In this document: piece after piece, positions 22,079 through 30,891 of the stretch
Layout of the letters: each line of letters opens with the position of its first letter
How positions within the stretch are numbered: position 1 is the stretch's first letter
DNA from: Bacillota bacterium
GTDB taxonomy: Bacteria > Bacillota > UBA4882 > UBA8346
Assembly: GCA_029974635.1 (NCBI GenBank)
Contig: JARKQY010000031.1
Location: 120,271 to 184,270 of the forward strand
Direction of reading: 5' to 3'
Length of the DNA: 64,000 nucleotides
Notes under the pieces: model-generated
Seen by the model: only the letters and a program-made list of their open reading frames with translations
The model's database searches: none
What the model was told of the DNA's origin: nothing
Program-made: the position numbers and the translations under genes

Positions 22079-22098
22079 GGTGGGAGGTTGGTTTTTTA

Positions 22099-22329
22099 AT
22101 GAAATTTGCAATGCAATTATTACTTTTAATTGTCAGTATTGCCCTGGTTATAGTCATCGTTATTCAGCCCAGTAAAGGCGAAGGTCTGGGTGCGATTGGT
22201 TCCGGGGGCCAGGTATTTTTTGCCAAAAATAAGGGACTTGAAAAATTACTGGATAAAATCACTTTATGGTTGGCCATCTCCTTTGGGGTATTGCTGCTGT
22301 TAGTGGAGCTTTATGGCAAATTCATATGA
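22099..22329 (+). CDS. secG: preprotein translocase subunit SecG
   Basis: 76-aa protein with two membrane helices (about 4-22 and 52-70) and the family loop between them (QPSKGEGLGAIGSGGQVFFAKNKGLEKLLDKIT). It assists SecYE-SecA export. The position after eno is common in Firmicutes, but rnr, smpB and tmRNA, which often follow, are absent. ATG after GGGAGG. A terminator follows at 22363. Confidence 0.95.
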   Translation: MKFAMQLLLLIVSIALVIVIVIQPSKGEGLGAIGSGGQVFFAKNKGLEKLLDKITLWLAISFGVLLLLVELYGKFI

Positions 22330-22362
22330 TTTAGTAACTAAATCTTATTTTTAACTAACTTT

Positions 22363-22387
22363 GGGCAAAAAGCCCTTTTTTTTTTTC
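22363..22387 (+). terminator. terminator of secG
   Basis: GGGC-AAAAA-GCCC stem followed by about a dozen T residues. Confidence 0.85.
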
Positions 22388-22540
22388 GGGTAATTTCCGA
22401 TAACCTAAATAGTAAAAACCAAACATCACCGCAGTTCGTTATAGAATAAAACAATTATGAACAGTATTGAAAGGTTATTATAGAGGAATTAACTTGTTTT
22501 TGTCGAACACTTCTTGTGAGTCAAAGAGGGGGGGAACCTG

Positions 22541-23986
22541 GTGAAGTTTTTTAATGGCCTGAAACCGCGTGTTTTAATCAGTTTTTTATTAATGTCGGTT
22601 GTTGCCTATGCGGTCCTGGTTATTATTCCTCAAATTGTTTGGTTACAGGGAATAGTGATTATTGGACTGTTAGTGTTATTTTATTTTGTTGGAAATATTC
22701 TGTTGGAACGAATTGTACTAACCCCCATCCGGTTATTTATTTACTTTGCCCAGCGGATATCGGAAAAAGATCTCAGTCAGCGCTTGGATATCCGGACCAA
22801 TGATGAGTTTAAGGTCCTGGCGAACTCTTTGAACGAAATGGTTAACAACCTGAGGTTAATCTTGGATGAAAACTTGGAGGCTGCCGAACAGCTGGCCGTA
22901 GCCGCATCGGAAATGGCATCCATGGCTGAAAAAGCCAGCCAAAACACTGAAACTATTAATACAACCATGGAAGTTATGGCGAAAGTCACCGAAGAGCAAT
23001 TTGAGAATGTTGATTTGTCGGTGTTAGCTTCCCAGCAGATGTCCGAAACAGCACAACAAGTTGCAACAGAGGCTCAAAAAGCTGCCAGTTTTTCATCTCA
23101 AGCGGCTCAACGGGCAAAAAGCGGTGAGGAAATCATTTCGGATATTAACACCAAGATTAATCAGTTAAAAGAAACGGTGGATAATTCGGCGGATACGGTT
23201 CGACAGCTTGGGGACCGCTCTTTGGAAATCGGAAAAATCGTCGACGTTATGAGGGGTATCGCCCGGCAGACAAACTTGTTGGCCTTAAATGCGGCCATTG
23301 AGGCGGCAAGAGCGGGCGAACACGGCAGAGGTTTTTCGGTGGTTGCTGATGAGGTCCGGGCTTTGGCGGAGCAGTCAACCAATTCGGCGGTGCAGATCGT
23401 GGCGATGATTAATGAGATTCAGAATGAAACGAAATCCGCCGTAGAAGCCATGGAAATCGGGACTAAAGCGGTTGATGAGAGTACCAGCATGGCCTTATAT
23501 GTTAAATCCGCCTTTTCCGAAATTACAGGGGCAGTTGTTCAAACCGTGAATACCATTCATGAAATCGCGGCCGCATCCGAGGAACAAGCTGCAAGCAGTG
23601 AAGAGATGACCAGTACGATGCAGATCGTTTCATCGGTATCCAAGCAAAATGTTAGTAGCGCAAAGCAAGTTGCTGCGTCTACGGTTGGACAACGGATGAC
23701 AATGGAAAATCTGGCGATTTCCGCCGCCCAGTTGGTGCAAATGGCTGATCACTTGACATCCATGGTTGGCCGGTTTAAAGTTAAGGCCGATTTCCAGAGA
23801 TGTTGGCGGGTATTGGATTGTAACTGGGTTAATTGTCCGGCATACCAGGCCGTGGAGGAAAAATGCTGGCTGGTTCCGGATACCCTCTGTCAAGATGGAG
23901 TTCCCAATGGTTCAGTTACTGATAAGCGACAAATGTGTCATCAGTGCGAGGTGTTTAAGATTAATACCAAGCAGGATGCCGAGTAA
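22541..23986 (+). CDS. methyl-accepting chemotaxis protein with C-terminal two-CW cysteine domain
   Basis: 481-aa chemoreceptor. Two membrane helices lie close together (about 12-30 and 33-52), leaving almost no extracellular sensor domain. A HAMP domain follows (about 55-108), then the signalling coiled coil whose hairpin tip reads [42 protein letters not shown] (two segments). The C-terminus carries seven Cys in 49 residues (421, 427, 432, 442, 450, 466, 469) with [16 protein letters not shown] and [11 protein letters not shown]. Sensing probably uses this cytosolic Cys cluster. GTG start; monocistronic, with a terminator. Confidence 0.92.
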   Translation: MKFFNGLKPRVLISFLLMSVVAYAVLVIIPQIVWLQGIVIIGLLVLFYFVGNILLERIVLTPIRLFIYFAQRISEKDLSQRLDIRTNDEFKVLANSLNEMVNNLRLILDENLEAAEQLAVAASEMASMAEKASQNTETINTTMEVMAKVTEEQFENVDLSVLASQQMSETAQQVATEAQKAASFSSQAAQRAKSGEEIISDINTKINQLKETVDNSADTVRQLGDRSLEIGKIVDVMRGIARQTNLLALNAAIEAARAGEHGRGFSVVADEVRALAEQSTNSAVQIVAMINEIQNETKSAVEAMEIGTKAVDESTSMALYVKSAFSEITGAVVQTVNTIHEIAAASEEQAASSEEMTSTMQIVSSVSKQNVSSAKQVAASTVGQRMTMENLAISAAQLVQMADHLTSMVGRFKVKADFQRCWRVLDCNWVNCPAYQAVEEKCWLVPDTLCQDGVPNGSVTDKRQMCHQCEVFKINTKQDAE

Positions 23987-24020
23987 AGGCGGGTTTAAGG
24001 TGCCAATTAATTTTCAGATG

Positions 24021-24050
24021 GCTGTCCGAAATGTGATCGGACAGCTTTTT
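24021..24050 (+). terminator. terminator of the chemoreceptor gene
   Basis: GCTGTCCGA pairs perfectly with TCGGACAGC across 7 bases, followed by TTTTT. Confidence 0.9.
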
Positions 24051-24158
24051 AATTTAAATTGTTTTATAATGCTTCACCTGGTATAAAAAACGGCATAAAT
24101 AGCAGATAATAATCAGGCTAACGAATTTTTTTCATGCTGGCGTAATGGAGGTGAATGA

Positions 24159-24356
24159 ATGGGCCGGATAAAATGCAGCGTCGCATCTTGTTCCTATAAT
24201 GAAAACGCCGATATATGCAAAGCGGGCGAAATTAAAGTAAAAAATAATTTCGGCGCAACCGACGATATGGAATTCGCTGATATGGATGGGGAATATAAAG
24301 CCAGGACCTCCGTGGAGACTTGTTGCGAAACATTTATTCCCCGCAAGAAAGAGTGA
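24159..24356 (+). CDS. DUF1540-family small Cys protein
   Basis: 65 aa with a Cys pattern typical of DUF1540: RIKCSVASCSYNENADICKAGEI at the start and ETCCETFIP at the end. It probably binds a metal; the function is not known, and such proteins are common in clostridia. ATG after GGAGGTGAATGA. Stands alone. Confidence 0.85.
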   Translation: MGRIKCSVASCSYNENADICKAGEIKVKNNFGATDDMEFADMDGEYKARTSVETCCETFIPRKKE

Positions 24357-24468
24357 AGCTGCTTCTTTTTATTTGATTTTACTTACGTTTCGGTTTCAGA
24401 TCCTATAACTCCATATATTTTACAGAGTTGTGCCACGGCTGTTGGTTAAGTACCAACTCGGTAAGCCC

Positions 24469-24563
24469 CGATTCGTAACGTCCTCAAGGATGCTAAACGT
24501 CCCTGGGGACGTTAAAGTGCAATTGGATTTCTAATCACGTTGAGAGAAAATTGCCAAATCGGG
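24469..24563 (+). repeat. ~95-base dispersed structured element, copy A
   Basis: Begins CGATTCGTAACGTCC and ends near TTGCCAAATCGGG. It aligns along its length with 61168-61261 (copy B). It can form GTCC-TCA-AGGA-type and perfect AACGTCC-CTGG-GGACGTT hairpins. No reading frame. Probably a mobile or REP-like intergenic repeat. Confidence 0.65.
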
Positions 24564-24575
24564 TTCATTGCTTGT

Positions 24576-24617
24576 AATTCGGCAAGTCTTGAAGTTTTTA
24601 AAGTTACTTGCCGAATT
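24576..24617. repeat. dispersed hairpin repeat, copy 2
   Basis: AATTCGGCAAGT (24576-24587) is perfectly complementary to ACTTGCCGAATT (24606-24617). It shares TTTTTAAAGTTACTTGCCG with copy 1. It directly follows the 95-base element, so the two may be parts of one unit. Confidence 0.65.
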
Positions 24618-24806
24618 CAAGTTAAAATTGGCCTTTCCAGGGAGAAACGGGATTGAAAATAGAGATACCGGTGGCGTAAGTTATTTTTTTATTCCTTTTT
24701 GGAAGGATTTTTTGCTTTTACAGGAAATATATTAAGTATAGAGTATGCTGCGTTGGATGCGCTGCATTCTAATAATCCATAATTCCTGAAATCAGGACAA
24801 TTGTGG

Positions 24807-24913
24807 ATTGTAGTATCGCTACAATAAGATTATCGGCCTGACAATTACGAATTGTAGTATTGCTACAATCAGATCATCAGCCTGATAATTATAAATTGTA
24901 GCAACGCTACAAT
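24807..24913. repeat. three tandem 44-base units with palindromes upstream of hpf
   Basis: ATTGTAG-N5-CTACAAT occurs at 24807-24825, 24851-24869 and 24895-24913, exactly 44 bases apart. The linkers (GATTATCGGCCTGA, GATCATCAGCCTGA) are also conserved. Possible multi-copy operator or stacked TACAAT -10 boxes for hpf. Confidence 0.65.
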
Positions 24914-24969
24914 AAGTATCTGCCATATTTATGAAAGACAATCCAAAACTAGGGAAGGGGATGTCTCAA

Positions 24970-25500
24970 ATGATAGTGACAGTCACTGGTAAGAATGTTG
25001 AAGTTACTGATGCATTACGGGATTACAGTGAGAAAAAGGCCACGAAGATCAGCAAGTTTTTTGAAAAAAGCCCGGTTGAGGCCAAAGTAACTTTAAGCAC
25101 TGAACGTGGAAAACACATCGTTGATATTACGGTTCAAGTGAATGGACTGTTGCTAAGGGGTGAGGAAAAATCCAATGATATGTATGGTTCAATCGATGGA
25201 GCCATTGATAAGATTGAACGGCAGATACATAAGTTCAAAACCAGGATCAATCGTAAATTCCATAATGATAACCGGATTGTCATCTCTCCTCCAATTACAC
25301 CCATAGAAGAAACATCCGCGCCGGTTATTAAGAGAACAAAACGTTTTGCGGTGAAACCAATGTCGGCGGAGGAAGCGGTTATGCAAATGGATCTGTTGGG
25401 CCATGATTTCTTTGTGTTTTCCAACAGCGATACCGATGAAATTAATGTGGTTTACCGCCGTAAGGATGGAAACTACGGTCTCATCGAGCCTGAATTTTAA
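24970..25500 (+). CDS. hpf: long-form ribosome hibernation promoting factor
   Basis: Dimerises 70S ribosomes into 100S particles in resting cells. The N-terminal HPF/RaiA domain is at about 1-95 (MIVTVTGKNVEVTDALRDYSEKKA; ITVQVNGLLLRGEE). After a linker, the C-terminal dimerisation domain covers about 120-176 (FAVKPMSAEEAVMQMDLLGHDFFVF). Together they define the long form. Start at ATG 24970, about nine bases after AAGGGG; in-frame ATGs at 24961 and 24931 are less well placed. 176 aa is close to normal. Confidence 0.93.
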   Translation: MIVTVTGKNVEVTDALRDYSEKKATKISKFFEKSPVEAKVTLSTERGKHIVDITVQVNGLLLRGEEKSNDMYGSIDGAIDKIERQIHKFKTRINRKFHNDNRIVISPPITPIEETSAPVIKRTKRFAVKPMSAEEAVMQMDLLGHDFFVFSNSDTDEINVVYRRKDGNYGLIEPEF

Positions 25501-25536
25501 CACCAAATAGGGGTTTTAACAAAGTTCCCAGAAAAG

Positions 25537-25568
25537 ATAAAGCTGCCGATCATTATCAGCAGCTTTAT
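25537..25568. terminator. bidirectional terminator between hpf and plsC
   Basis: ATAAAGCTGC and GCAGCTTTAT form a perfect 10-bp stem between the two convergent genes. Confidence 0.8.
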
Positions 25569-25588
25569 TCTTTGCGGGCAAAAGTTCT

Positions 25589-26197
25589 TTATTGCGATAT
25601 TTGGTCCGATTGTTTCAATTTCATAATTTCGGTTATGATTTGATTGCCGATTTGTTGATATATCTCTTTCTTGTCGAGATTCGCATCGTATTCCAATTGG
25701 ATAGGCTGGCCGATAATCACTTTTACCCTGCGAAAACTCCGTAATATTTTATTGCTATTAATTAAGACCAGTGGCACAACCGGTGCGTTGGATCGTAATG
25801 TCAACATTGCCGGTCCCGATTTGGGCGGCAGCATTTTATCGGGATTTTTGCGGTTGCGGGTCCCTTCGATATAGATTCCCAGGGCGTGTCCTTGTTTTAA
25901 TAATTCCAAATAACGGGTGAAGGATTCACGATCGGTCCGGCCCCGCTTAACCGGAACGGCGCCCCATCCTTTGATAAAAAAGCCGACTATCGGGATCTTG
26001 AATAATACTTCTTTGGCTAAATAAGTAATTATCCGGGGAGAGGCAGCGCCCATTACAAAGGGGTCCCAATAACTAACATGATTGGAGACCAGAATAACCG
26101 GTCCGGAAGCAGGAACATTTTCCGCGCCGACAACTTGAAACCGGTGAAAAATCGTTAAAAATATGATGAAAAATCTTCTAAAAAACCGGTAGCTCAT
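25589..26197 (-). CDS. plsC: 1-acyl-sn-glycerol-3-phosphate acyltransferase
   Basis: Makes phosphatidic acid at the inner face of the membrane. The catalytic NHxxxxD motif is SNHVSYWDPF, and the phosphate-binding motif is YIEGTRNRKN (EGTR). FFRRFFIIFLTIFHRF at the N-terminus is hydrophobic. I start at ATG 26197 (MSYRFF) after GGGGGGTCATCC, giving 202 aa; an upstream in-frame ATG adds nine residues. It follows the GGDEF gene by 16 bases, so they likely form an operon. Confidence 0.9.
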   Translation of the reverse strand: MSYRFFRRFFIIFLTIFHRFQVVGAENVPASGPVILVSNHVSYWDPFVMGAASPRIITYLAKEVLFKIPIVGFFIKGWGAVPVKRGRTDRESFTRYLELLKQGHALGIYIEGTRNRKNPDKMLPPKSGPAMLTLRSNAPVVPLVLINSNKILRSFRRVKVIIGQPIQLEYDANLDKKEIYQQIGNQIITEIMKLKQSDQISQ

Positions 26198-26213
26198 GGA
26201 TGACCCCCCAATA

Positions 26214-27791
26214 TCAATTTTCATTTAATTCCGCCTCCCGCCTGGCGGCAACAACAATTTTATTTTTTCCGAGGCGTTTCGCGTTATGTAATGAGCCTTC
26301 AGCCGTGGCAATCAGCTCTTGGCCGTTGGCTACATCCTCCGGAAACGAAGCTATCCCGATACAAACACTGGTTTCAATGGTTTTATTATCACAAACAAAC
26401 GGAGATTGAAATACGGTGTGTTGAATCCGCCGGCCAAGGGATTTGGCTTCTTCAGCGCCGGTTTGCGGCAGGATAATCATAAACATGTCCCGGTCATAGC
26501 GAGCGATAATATCCGAATCACGAATCAGGCTTTTTAGGATCTCGGCCAATTGTTTGATGTGCAGGAAACCCTGGGAATTTCCATGTTGATCATTGATGGC
26601 TTTTAAGGAATCAGAGTCGACAATCATCAAGCTACACTGTTGTTGATAACGACTCGCAATTGCCAAGGCATGCTCCAGCTGCTGATAAAAAAAACGAACA
26701 TTGCCGACCCCGGTTAAGTAATCATTCAGGCTTAAAGAGGTAGTATGCTCAAATATTCTGGCGTTTACCATTGCAATGGCGGCATGCTCCCCCAAAGTCT
26801 CCAGGATAATTTGGTCATCTTTGGTAAATGCATCATGATGCTGATTCCCCAGTAAGAAAATGAGCCCCATGATTTCTCCTTTGGACCAGATGGGAGAAGC
26901 GATAGCGGTGTGGTAATGATTCAAATCCAGTAAGTGATCGGCCGGATGGCTATTTTTGTCGAAGATCGTTTTTTTAGCGGACAATACCTTTCCCAACAGA
27001 CCGGATTCCGGCCTGATTTCTGTCTCCATCAGGGTTTTAGGCAACCCTTTTAAGGTTTTAATCCGGAAAACGCCATCCAACTCTTTCAGAATAATACCTC
27101 CGGCACTGGCTCCCGTTAGTTGGGCCGCTTTTTGGTTAATCAATAGCAGTAGTTTTTCAATCTTCAACTCTCCGGCGATTTCCTTGACGATACGTGATAA
27201 GCTTTCTAAGCGATGTAACCGTTTTTTAGATTCATCTTTTTCATGTTCGACCCGTTGGATGGATTTATTGGTTTTTAACCCGGCAATACAAAACAACCAG
27301 GTGATTGCATTAAAGCTGATAATGGTATAATAAAATTCGCGAGAATATTCCAGGTTGAGGCGATTCAATAACGCTATCGTAAAGCCTGCAGTTGCAAGCA
27401 ACGCTAAACCAATACTGGTGAAGATTCCACCGTAAAGGATATTAATAATGACCCCGACGAAATAGAGGCTGAATAAGGGGTAAATAACTTGCGGCAAGAA
27501 GTGGAAAGCGGCGGAAACAAGAAAAATATCAACAATCGTCAAGGTAATATTCGTAATCCGGAAGTTTATCAAACCGGGTCCGAACCAAGCCCAGAGTCCA
27601 TACAATAAAATCAGGACCAGCATTAAAAATTGCGTCCTTGCGAAAAGGGATTGCCACCCCCAAAAAATCATGAGATAATTAATTGCGATTAATATAAACC
27701 TTCCAAATAAGAGGAAATAATCAAAGTTGCTTAATAAAGGGGAGTTATCCGAAGAGCGGCGAATTAGGGATGAACGCCCAAGTAACGCCAT
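26214..27791 (-). CDS. membrane GAF-GGDEF protein with degenerate GGDEF motif
   Basis: 525 aa. The N-terminal third has about six membrane helices (FLLFGRFILIAINYLMIFWG through YYTIISFNAITWLFCIAG). A GAF domain follows (about 205-340: LLLINQKAAQLTGASAGGIIL), then a GGDEF domain (about 350-510). The substrate-side motif DSDSLKAINDQHGN is fairly kept, but the GGDEF signature is DRDMF at residues 433-437 (RYDRDMFMIILP). Loss of both Gly and the Glu predicts no diguanylate cyclase activity; it may be a receptor. ATG; leads plsC. Confidence 0.88.
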   Translation of the reverse strand: MALLGRSSLIRRSSDNSPLLSNFDYFLLFGRFILIAINYLMIFWGWQSLFARTQFLMLVLILLYGLWAWFGPGLINFRITNITLTIVDIFLVSAAFHFLPQVIYPLFSLYFVGVIINILYGGIFTSIGLALLATAGFTIALLNRLNLEYSREFYYTIISFNAITWLFCIAGLKTNKSIQRVEHEKDESKKRLHRLESLSRIVKEIAGELKIEKLLLLINQKAAQLTGASAGGIILKELDGVFRIKTLKGLPKTLMETEIRPESGLLGKVLSAKKTIFDKNSHPADHLLDLNHYHTAIASPIWSKGEIMGLIFLLGNQHHDAFTKDDQIILETLGEHAAIAMVNARIFEHTTSLSLNDYLTGVGNVRFFYQQLEHALAIASRYQQQCSLMIVDSDSLKAINDQHGNSQGFLHIKQLAEILKSLIRDSDIIARYDRDMFMIILPQTGAEEAKSLGRRIQHTVFQSPFVCDNKTIETSVCIGIASFPEDVANGQELIATAEGSLHNAKRLGKNKIVVAARREAELNEN

Positions 27792-27971
27792 CTTGAAAAC
27801 ACCCTTTCTTAAATAAGTTTTTAGTATAAATTCTGCGTTCTTATCTTTTCACCTTGTAAATGTTGTTAAAATTTCGATAATATTTTTATGGTTGTGTAGT
27901 GTATGAAGATTTTATATCCGGGGCTTTAAATTAAATATCTTTGGATGTTTCGAAGGAGGCAATGATAAAAA

Positions 27972-28826
27972 ATGTATGATATTGCTATTGTAGGTGGAGG
28001 CCCCGCAGGACTTGCGGCAGCAGTAAACGCAAGGCGCCGTAATAAGTGTACTGTGTTGATTTCAAAGGAAAGCCATAGTTCAAAGATGCTGCAGGCCCAC
28101 AGAATCGAAAATTATTTAGGAATTTCCGGAATCTCCGGACGGGAACTTGCGTTCAAGATGAGAGAGCATGCTGAAAACTTGAGCGTCGAATTTATCAAAG
28201 ATGAGATTCAAAGTATTTATCCTGATAATTATCAATATATCTTAACAGGCCGGGAGAATTCCATAGAGTCTAAAACATTGATTCTGGCGGTTGGGGTCTC
28301 ATTGGGCGCTGAAATTGAGGGTGAATCCCAATGGACCGGCCGGGGAGTCAGTTATTGCGCTACCTGTGACGGGATGTTTTTTAAAGGTAAAAGCGTCGCC
28401 GTAATTGGTTATATCCCGGAGGCCGAGTCCGAGTTGAGTTTTTTGGCGGAAATTTGCGGTCAAGTCTATTATTTGCCTCAGTATAAACCGTTGGGAGCAT
28501 TGGATTCAAGGGTTACCGTAATGAGCGGCAAGCCTTTAACCATTTTCGGAAGCAATACGGTTGAAGGTTTAAAGACGACTGTCGGTGAGTTGAGTGTAGA
28601 TGGAATTTTCATCGAACGTTCCGCCCGGCCGGTGAATGATCTTTTGACGGAGTTACAGACAGATCAGGGTGTCATCATCTGCGATCAGAACCAGGCTACT
28701 AATTTACCGGGTGTCTTCGCCGCCGGCGACTGCACCGGCAAACCGTGGCAAATCTCCAGGGCTGTAGGCCAAGGACAAACCGCGGCCTTACAGGCAGTGA
28801 GTTTCTTGGAGAAGATTAGTGATTAG
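27972..28826 (+). CDS. thioredoxin-reductase-like flavoprotein lacking the NADPH motif
   Basis: 284-aa FAD-dependent disulfide reductase. FAD motif: YDIAIVGGGPAGLAAAVNA. The redox pair Cys129/Cys132 lies in SYCATCDGMFF, as in bacterial TrxB. GVFAAGDCTGKPWQISRAVGQG is the second FAD motif. The central domain, where TrxB has GGGDSA and an HRR motif, reads VAVIGYIPEAESELSF and LPQYKPLG. This loss matches ferredoxin-dependent flavin thioredoxin reductases of clostridia, a family inference. No thioredoxin gene is adjacent. ATG with AAGGAGG upstream. Confidence 0.85.
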   Translation: MYDIAIVGGGPAGLAAAVNARRRNKCTVLISKESHSSKMLQAHRIENYLGISGISGRELAFKMREHAENLSVEFIKDEIQSIYPDNYQYILTGRENSIESKTLILAVGVSLGAEIEGESQWTGRGVSYCATCDGMFFKGKSVAVIGYIPEAESELSFLAEICGQVYYLPQYKPLGALDSRVTVMSGKPLTIFGSNTVEGLKTTVGELSVDGIFIERSARPVNDLLTELQTDQGVIICDQNQATNLPGVFAAGDCTGKPWQISRAVGQGQTAALQAVSFLEKISD

Positions 28827-28925
28827 TTATCGAGTTTTATTATTAGTTACGTTACTGATTACTAGAAAACTAGGGAACTAACGAACTAACGAACTGGAAA
28901 ACTAAAGAACTAGCGGACTAAAGAA
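28826..28925. repeat. (A)ACTAA/TTAGTT low-complexity repeat
   Basis: First half rich in TTAGTTA words, second half in GAACTAAC and AAACTAG words, giving an imperfect long inverted repeat. Similar sequence at 58270-58405 and 12058-12117. Confidence 0.5.
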
Positions 28926-29043
28926 CCATATCCCCAGCAATTCCCTCTTGAAGAATATGTGATGCAACGGTAGTATTTATTGTGGAACATACCCTGTAAC
29001 ATCGCAGCTACACCTACATTTATTCTTTAAGGGGTGATATTTT

Positions 29044-30480
29044 TTGTATCAATCTGGTCTGGCTGAGCCGGCGGATTATAAAAAAGTTGATATAGCCAAA
29101 TCAATTTCTCTATTGCCCCCGGGCTGGGCATCAAAATCGATATTTTATCAGATATTTCCGGATCGTTTTTATAACGGTGATCCGGGGAATGATCCTCCTA
29201 ATACCGTATCCTGGAATGATAATCCCAACTTTGAGAATTTTTTCGGGGGAGATTTCCAAGGCGTTATCGCCAAGATACCTTATTTGTTGGAACTCGGAGT
29301 GAATGCTGTTTATTTTAATCCGATCTTTGCTTCACCTTCCAATCACAAATATAACACTTCGGATTATTTGCAAATCGCTCCGGAGTTTGGTGATCTATGG
29401 ACTTTCAAAAACTTGATTGCTCAATTGCATCAAGCGGGTATCCGGGTGATTATCGACGGGGTCTTTAATCATACGGGTGATACGTTCTGGGCTTTTCAGG
29501 ATGTTATGAAGCGGGGCTGTAAATCCTATTTTAAAGATTGGTATTACTGCCGGGAATTCCCGATCCGTCAGGGGGCGCATCCTAATTACGAGTGTTGGTG
29601 GAATTTCGGGACCCTGCCGAAGTTAAATCACCAAAATCCGGAGGTAACCCGCTATTTATTAAAAGTGATTGCCTTCTGGACCAGTTTGGGCATTGACGGT
29701 TGGCGCCTGGATGTTCCCAATGAAGTAACCATGGATTTTTGGCGGCTGTTTCGCAAACTGGTGAAATCAATCAACCCGGAAGCGTTCATTGTGGGTGAAA
29801 TCTGGGATGATCCTTTCAGTTGGTTGACCGGGGACTCTTGTGACGCGGTGATGAATTATCGCTGGCGGGAAGCGGTTATCCGGTATTTTGCCGCCGGTCA
29901 AATTAACGCCGAACAATTCCGGTTGGAATTAGTCAATAACCGTTCCAATTTACCTTGGGAATTCATTATTAGCGCTTATAATTTATTGGGGAGTCATGAT
30001 ACCCCCCGTTTTTTGACGGTCTGCAATGATGATCTCCGTAGATATTTGACTGCGTTAGTGTTCCAGTTCACCTATCCGGGGATTCCGGCCCTTTATTATG
30101 GAGATGAGATCGGGATTAACGGGGGCAAAGATCCGGAATGTCGTAAAACGATGTGCTGGGATGAATCCGGTCAAAATCAGATTATTCTGCGGGAAACCAA
30201 GCAATTAATCAAGATTCGCAAGCAGTATCAGGCGTTGCAAAACGGCTCTTATCATGACTTGCATCTTGGCGACGGGATCTTCGGGTTCGTGCGCAGTGGT
30301 AAAACCGAGCAGATTCTGGCCTGCTTCAATATGACTCATGAATGCGCCTGTATCGAAGTTCCTCACGAATGGAGCAATGGATGGGAACCGATTTATTCCG
30401 TCGGATGCGGTATGTCGGGTTTGAATTATCCGGAGGTACCGCCTCTTGGGGTTCGGATTTTTAAACGGGGTAAGGGATGA
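29044..30480 (+). CDS. alpha-amylase family (GH13) glycosidase
   Basis: 478-aa enzyme of the neopullulanase/maltogenic amylase type, without signal peptide, so probably cytosolic maltodextrin hydrolysis. Motifs: YQIFPDRFYNGD (near 35), region I DGVFNH (Asp138-His143), region II DGWRLDVPNE with nucleophile Asp223, region III GEIWDD with acid/base Glu252, region IV GSHDTPR (His318, Asp319). The N-terminal CBM34 domain of many neopullulanases is missing. TTG start after AAGGGGTGAT. A decayed relative lies at 31520-31930. Confidence 0.92.
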   Translation: MYQSGLAEPADYKKVDIAKSISLLPPGWASKSIFYQIFPDRFYNGDPGNDPPNTVSWNDNPNFENFFGGDFQGVIAKIPYLLELGVNAVYFNPIFASPSNHKYNTSDYLQIAPEFGDLWTFKNLIAQLHQAGIRVIIDGVFNHTGDTFWAFQDVMKRGCKSYFKDWYYCREFPIRQGAHPNYECWWNFGTLPKLNHQNPEVTRYLLKVIAFWTSLGIDGWRLDVPNEVTMDFWRLFRKLVKSINPEAFIVGEIWDDPFSWLTGDSCDAVMNYRWREAVIRYFAAGQINAEQFRLELVNNRSNLPWEFIISAYNLLGSHDTPRFLTVCNDDLRRYLTALVFQFTYPGIPALYYGDEIGINGGKDPECRKTMCWDESGQNQIILRETKQLIKIRKQYQALQNGSYHDLHLGDGIFGFVRSGKTEQILACFNMTHECACIEVPHEWSNGWEPIYSVGCGMSGLNYPEVPPLGVRIFKRGKG

Positions 30481-30492
30481 AAAACTAGACAA

Positions 30493-30521
30493 TTGACAGT
30501 GTAAAAATTCTGTGGTATTAT
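30493..30521 (+). promoter_or_regulatory. promoter of tRNA-His
   Basis: TTGACA (30493-30498), 17-base spacer, TATTAT (30516-30521), about 17 bases before the tRNA. Confidence 0.8.
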
Positions 30522-30538
30522 AGCAGGTGCACGGTATG

Positions 30539-30615
30539 GTGGGCGTAGCTCAGTTGGTTAGAGTGCCAGGTTGTGGCCCTGGAGGTCGTGGGTTCGATTC
30601 CCATCGCTCACCCCA
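30539..30615 (+). tRNA. tRNA-His (anticodon GTG)
   Basis: Acceptor GTGGGCG pairs with CGCTCAC. The D-arm region TAGCTCAGTTGGTTAGAG, anticodon stem CCAGG/CCTGG with GTG at 30573-30575, and T-loop GGTTCGATTCC are all present. Discriminator C, encoded CCA ends at 30615. A G at 30538 can be the His-specific G-1 opposite C73. Confidence 0.97.
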
Positions 30616-30636
30616 ATTTTAAAAGCAGATCATTCA

Positions 30637-30660
30637 AAAGGACTAACGTCCTTTTTTTTT
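30637..30660 (+). terminator. terminator of tRNA-His
   Basis: AAAAGGAC-TAAC-GTCCTTTT stem running into a T tract; a partial second T tract follows. Confidence 0.85.
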
Positions 30661-30891
30661 ACGTCCTTTTTTATTTGCGTTCATAAAGGTCCTCACCCAA
30701 TATACATTATATTACATTGTTTTGTGAATGGATTTCAATTTTCAATATTGTGGCATACTAAAAGAAGTGTGATAAACCCTTTTGTTAATAAAAGTGCACA
30801 CTTCACCTCTCATTTTTAGTCATAATATCAACCAAATGATAGTAATAAATAGGTGTTTTCAGTTTTAAGCCGAAATTCGGGAGGTTGCGGT

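Larger units (their letters stand above)
21732..22098. other. eno-secG intergenic region
   Basis: No gene is seen. It contains GGCTGTC (21744-21750) and GACAGCC (21850-21856) as distant arms, a 12-bp inverted repeat (21876-21927), the secG promoter (21939-21967) and a cluster of CAGATG/CATCTG and GTCAG/CTGAC words (22016-22078). Confidence 0.6.
24357..24969. other. repeat-rich intergenic region before hpf
   Basis: About 610 bases without a credible gene. It carries a 95-base dispersed element (24469-24563), a hairpin repeat (24576-24617) and three tandem 44-base units with a TTGTAG..CTACAA palindrome (24807-24913). Confidence 0.7.

Noticed and set aside
24469..24617. Insertion sequence
   Set aside because: No transposase frame and no target duplications seen; only a short non-coding element.
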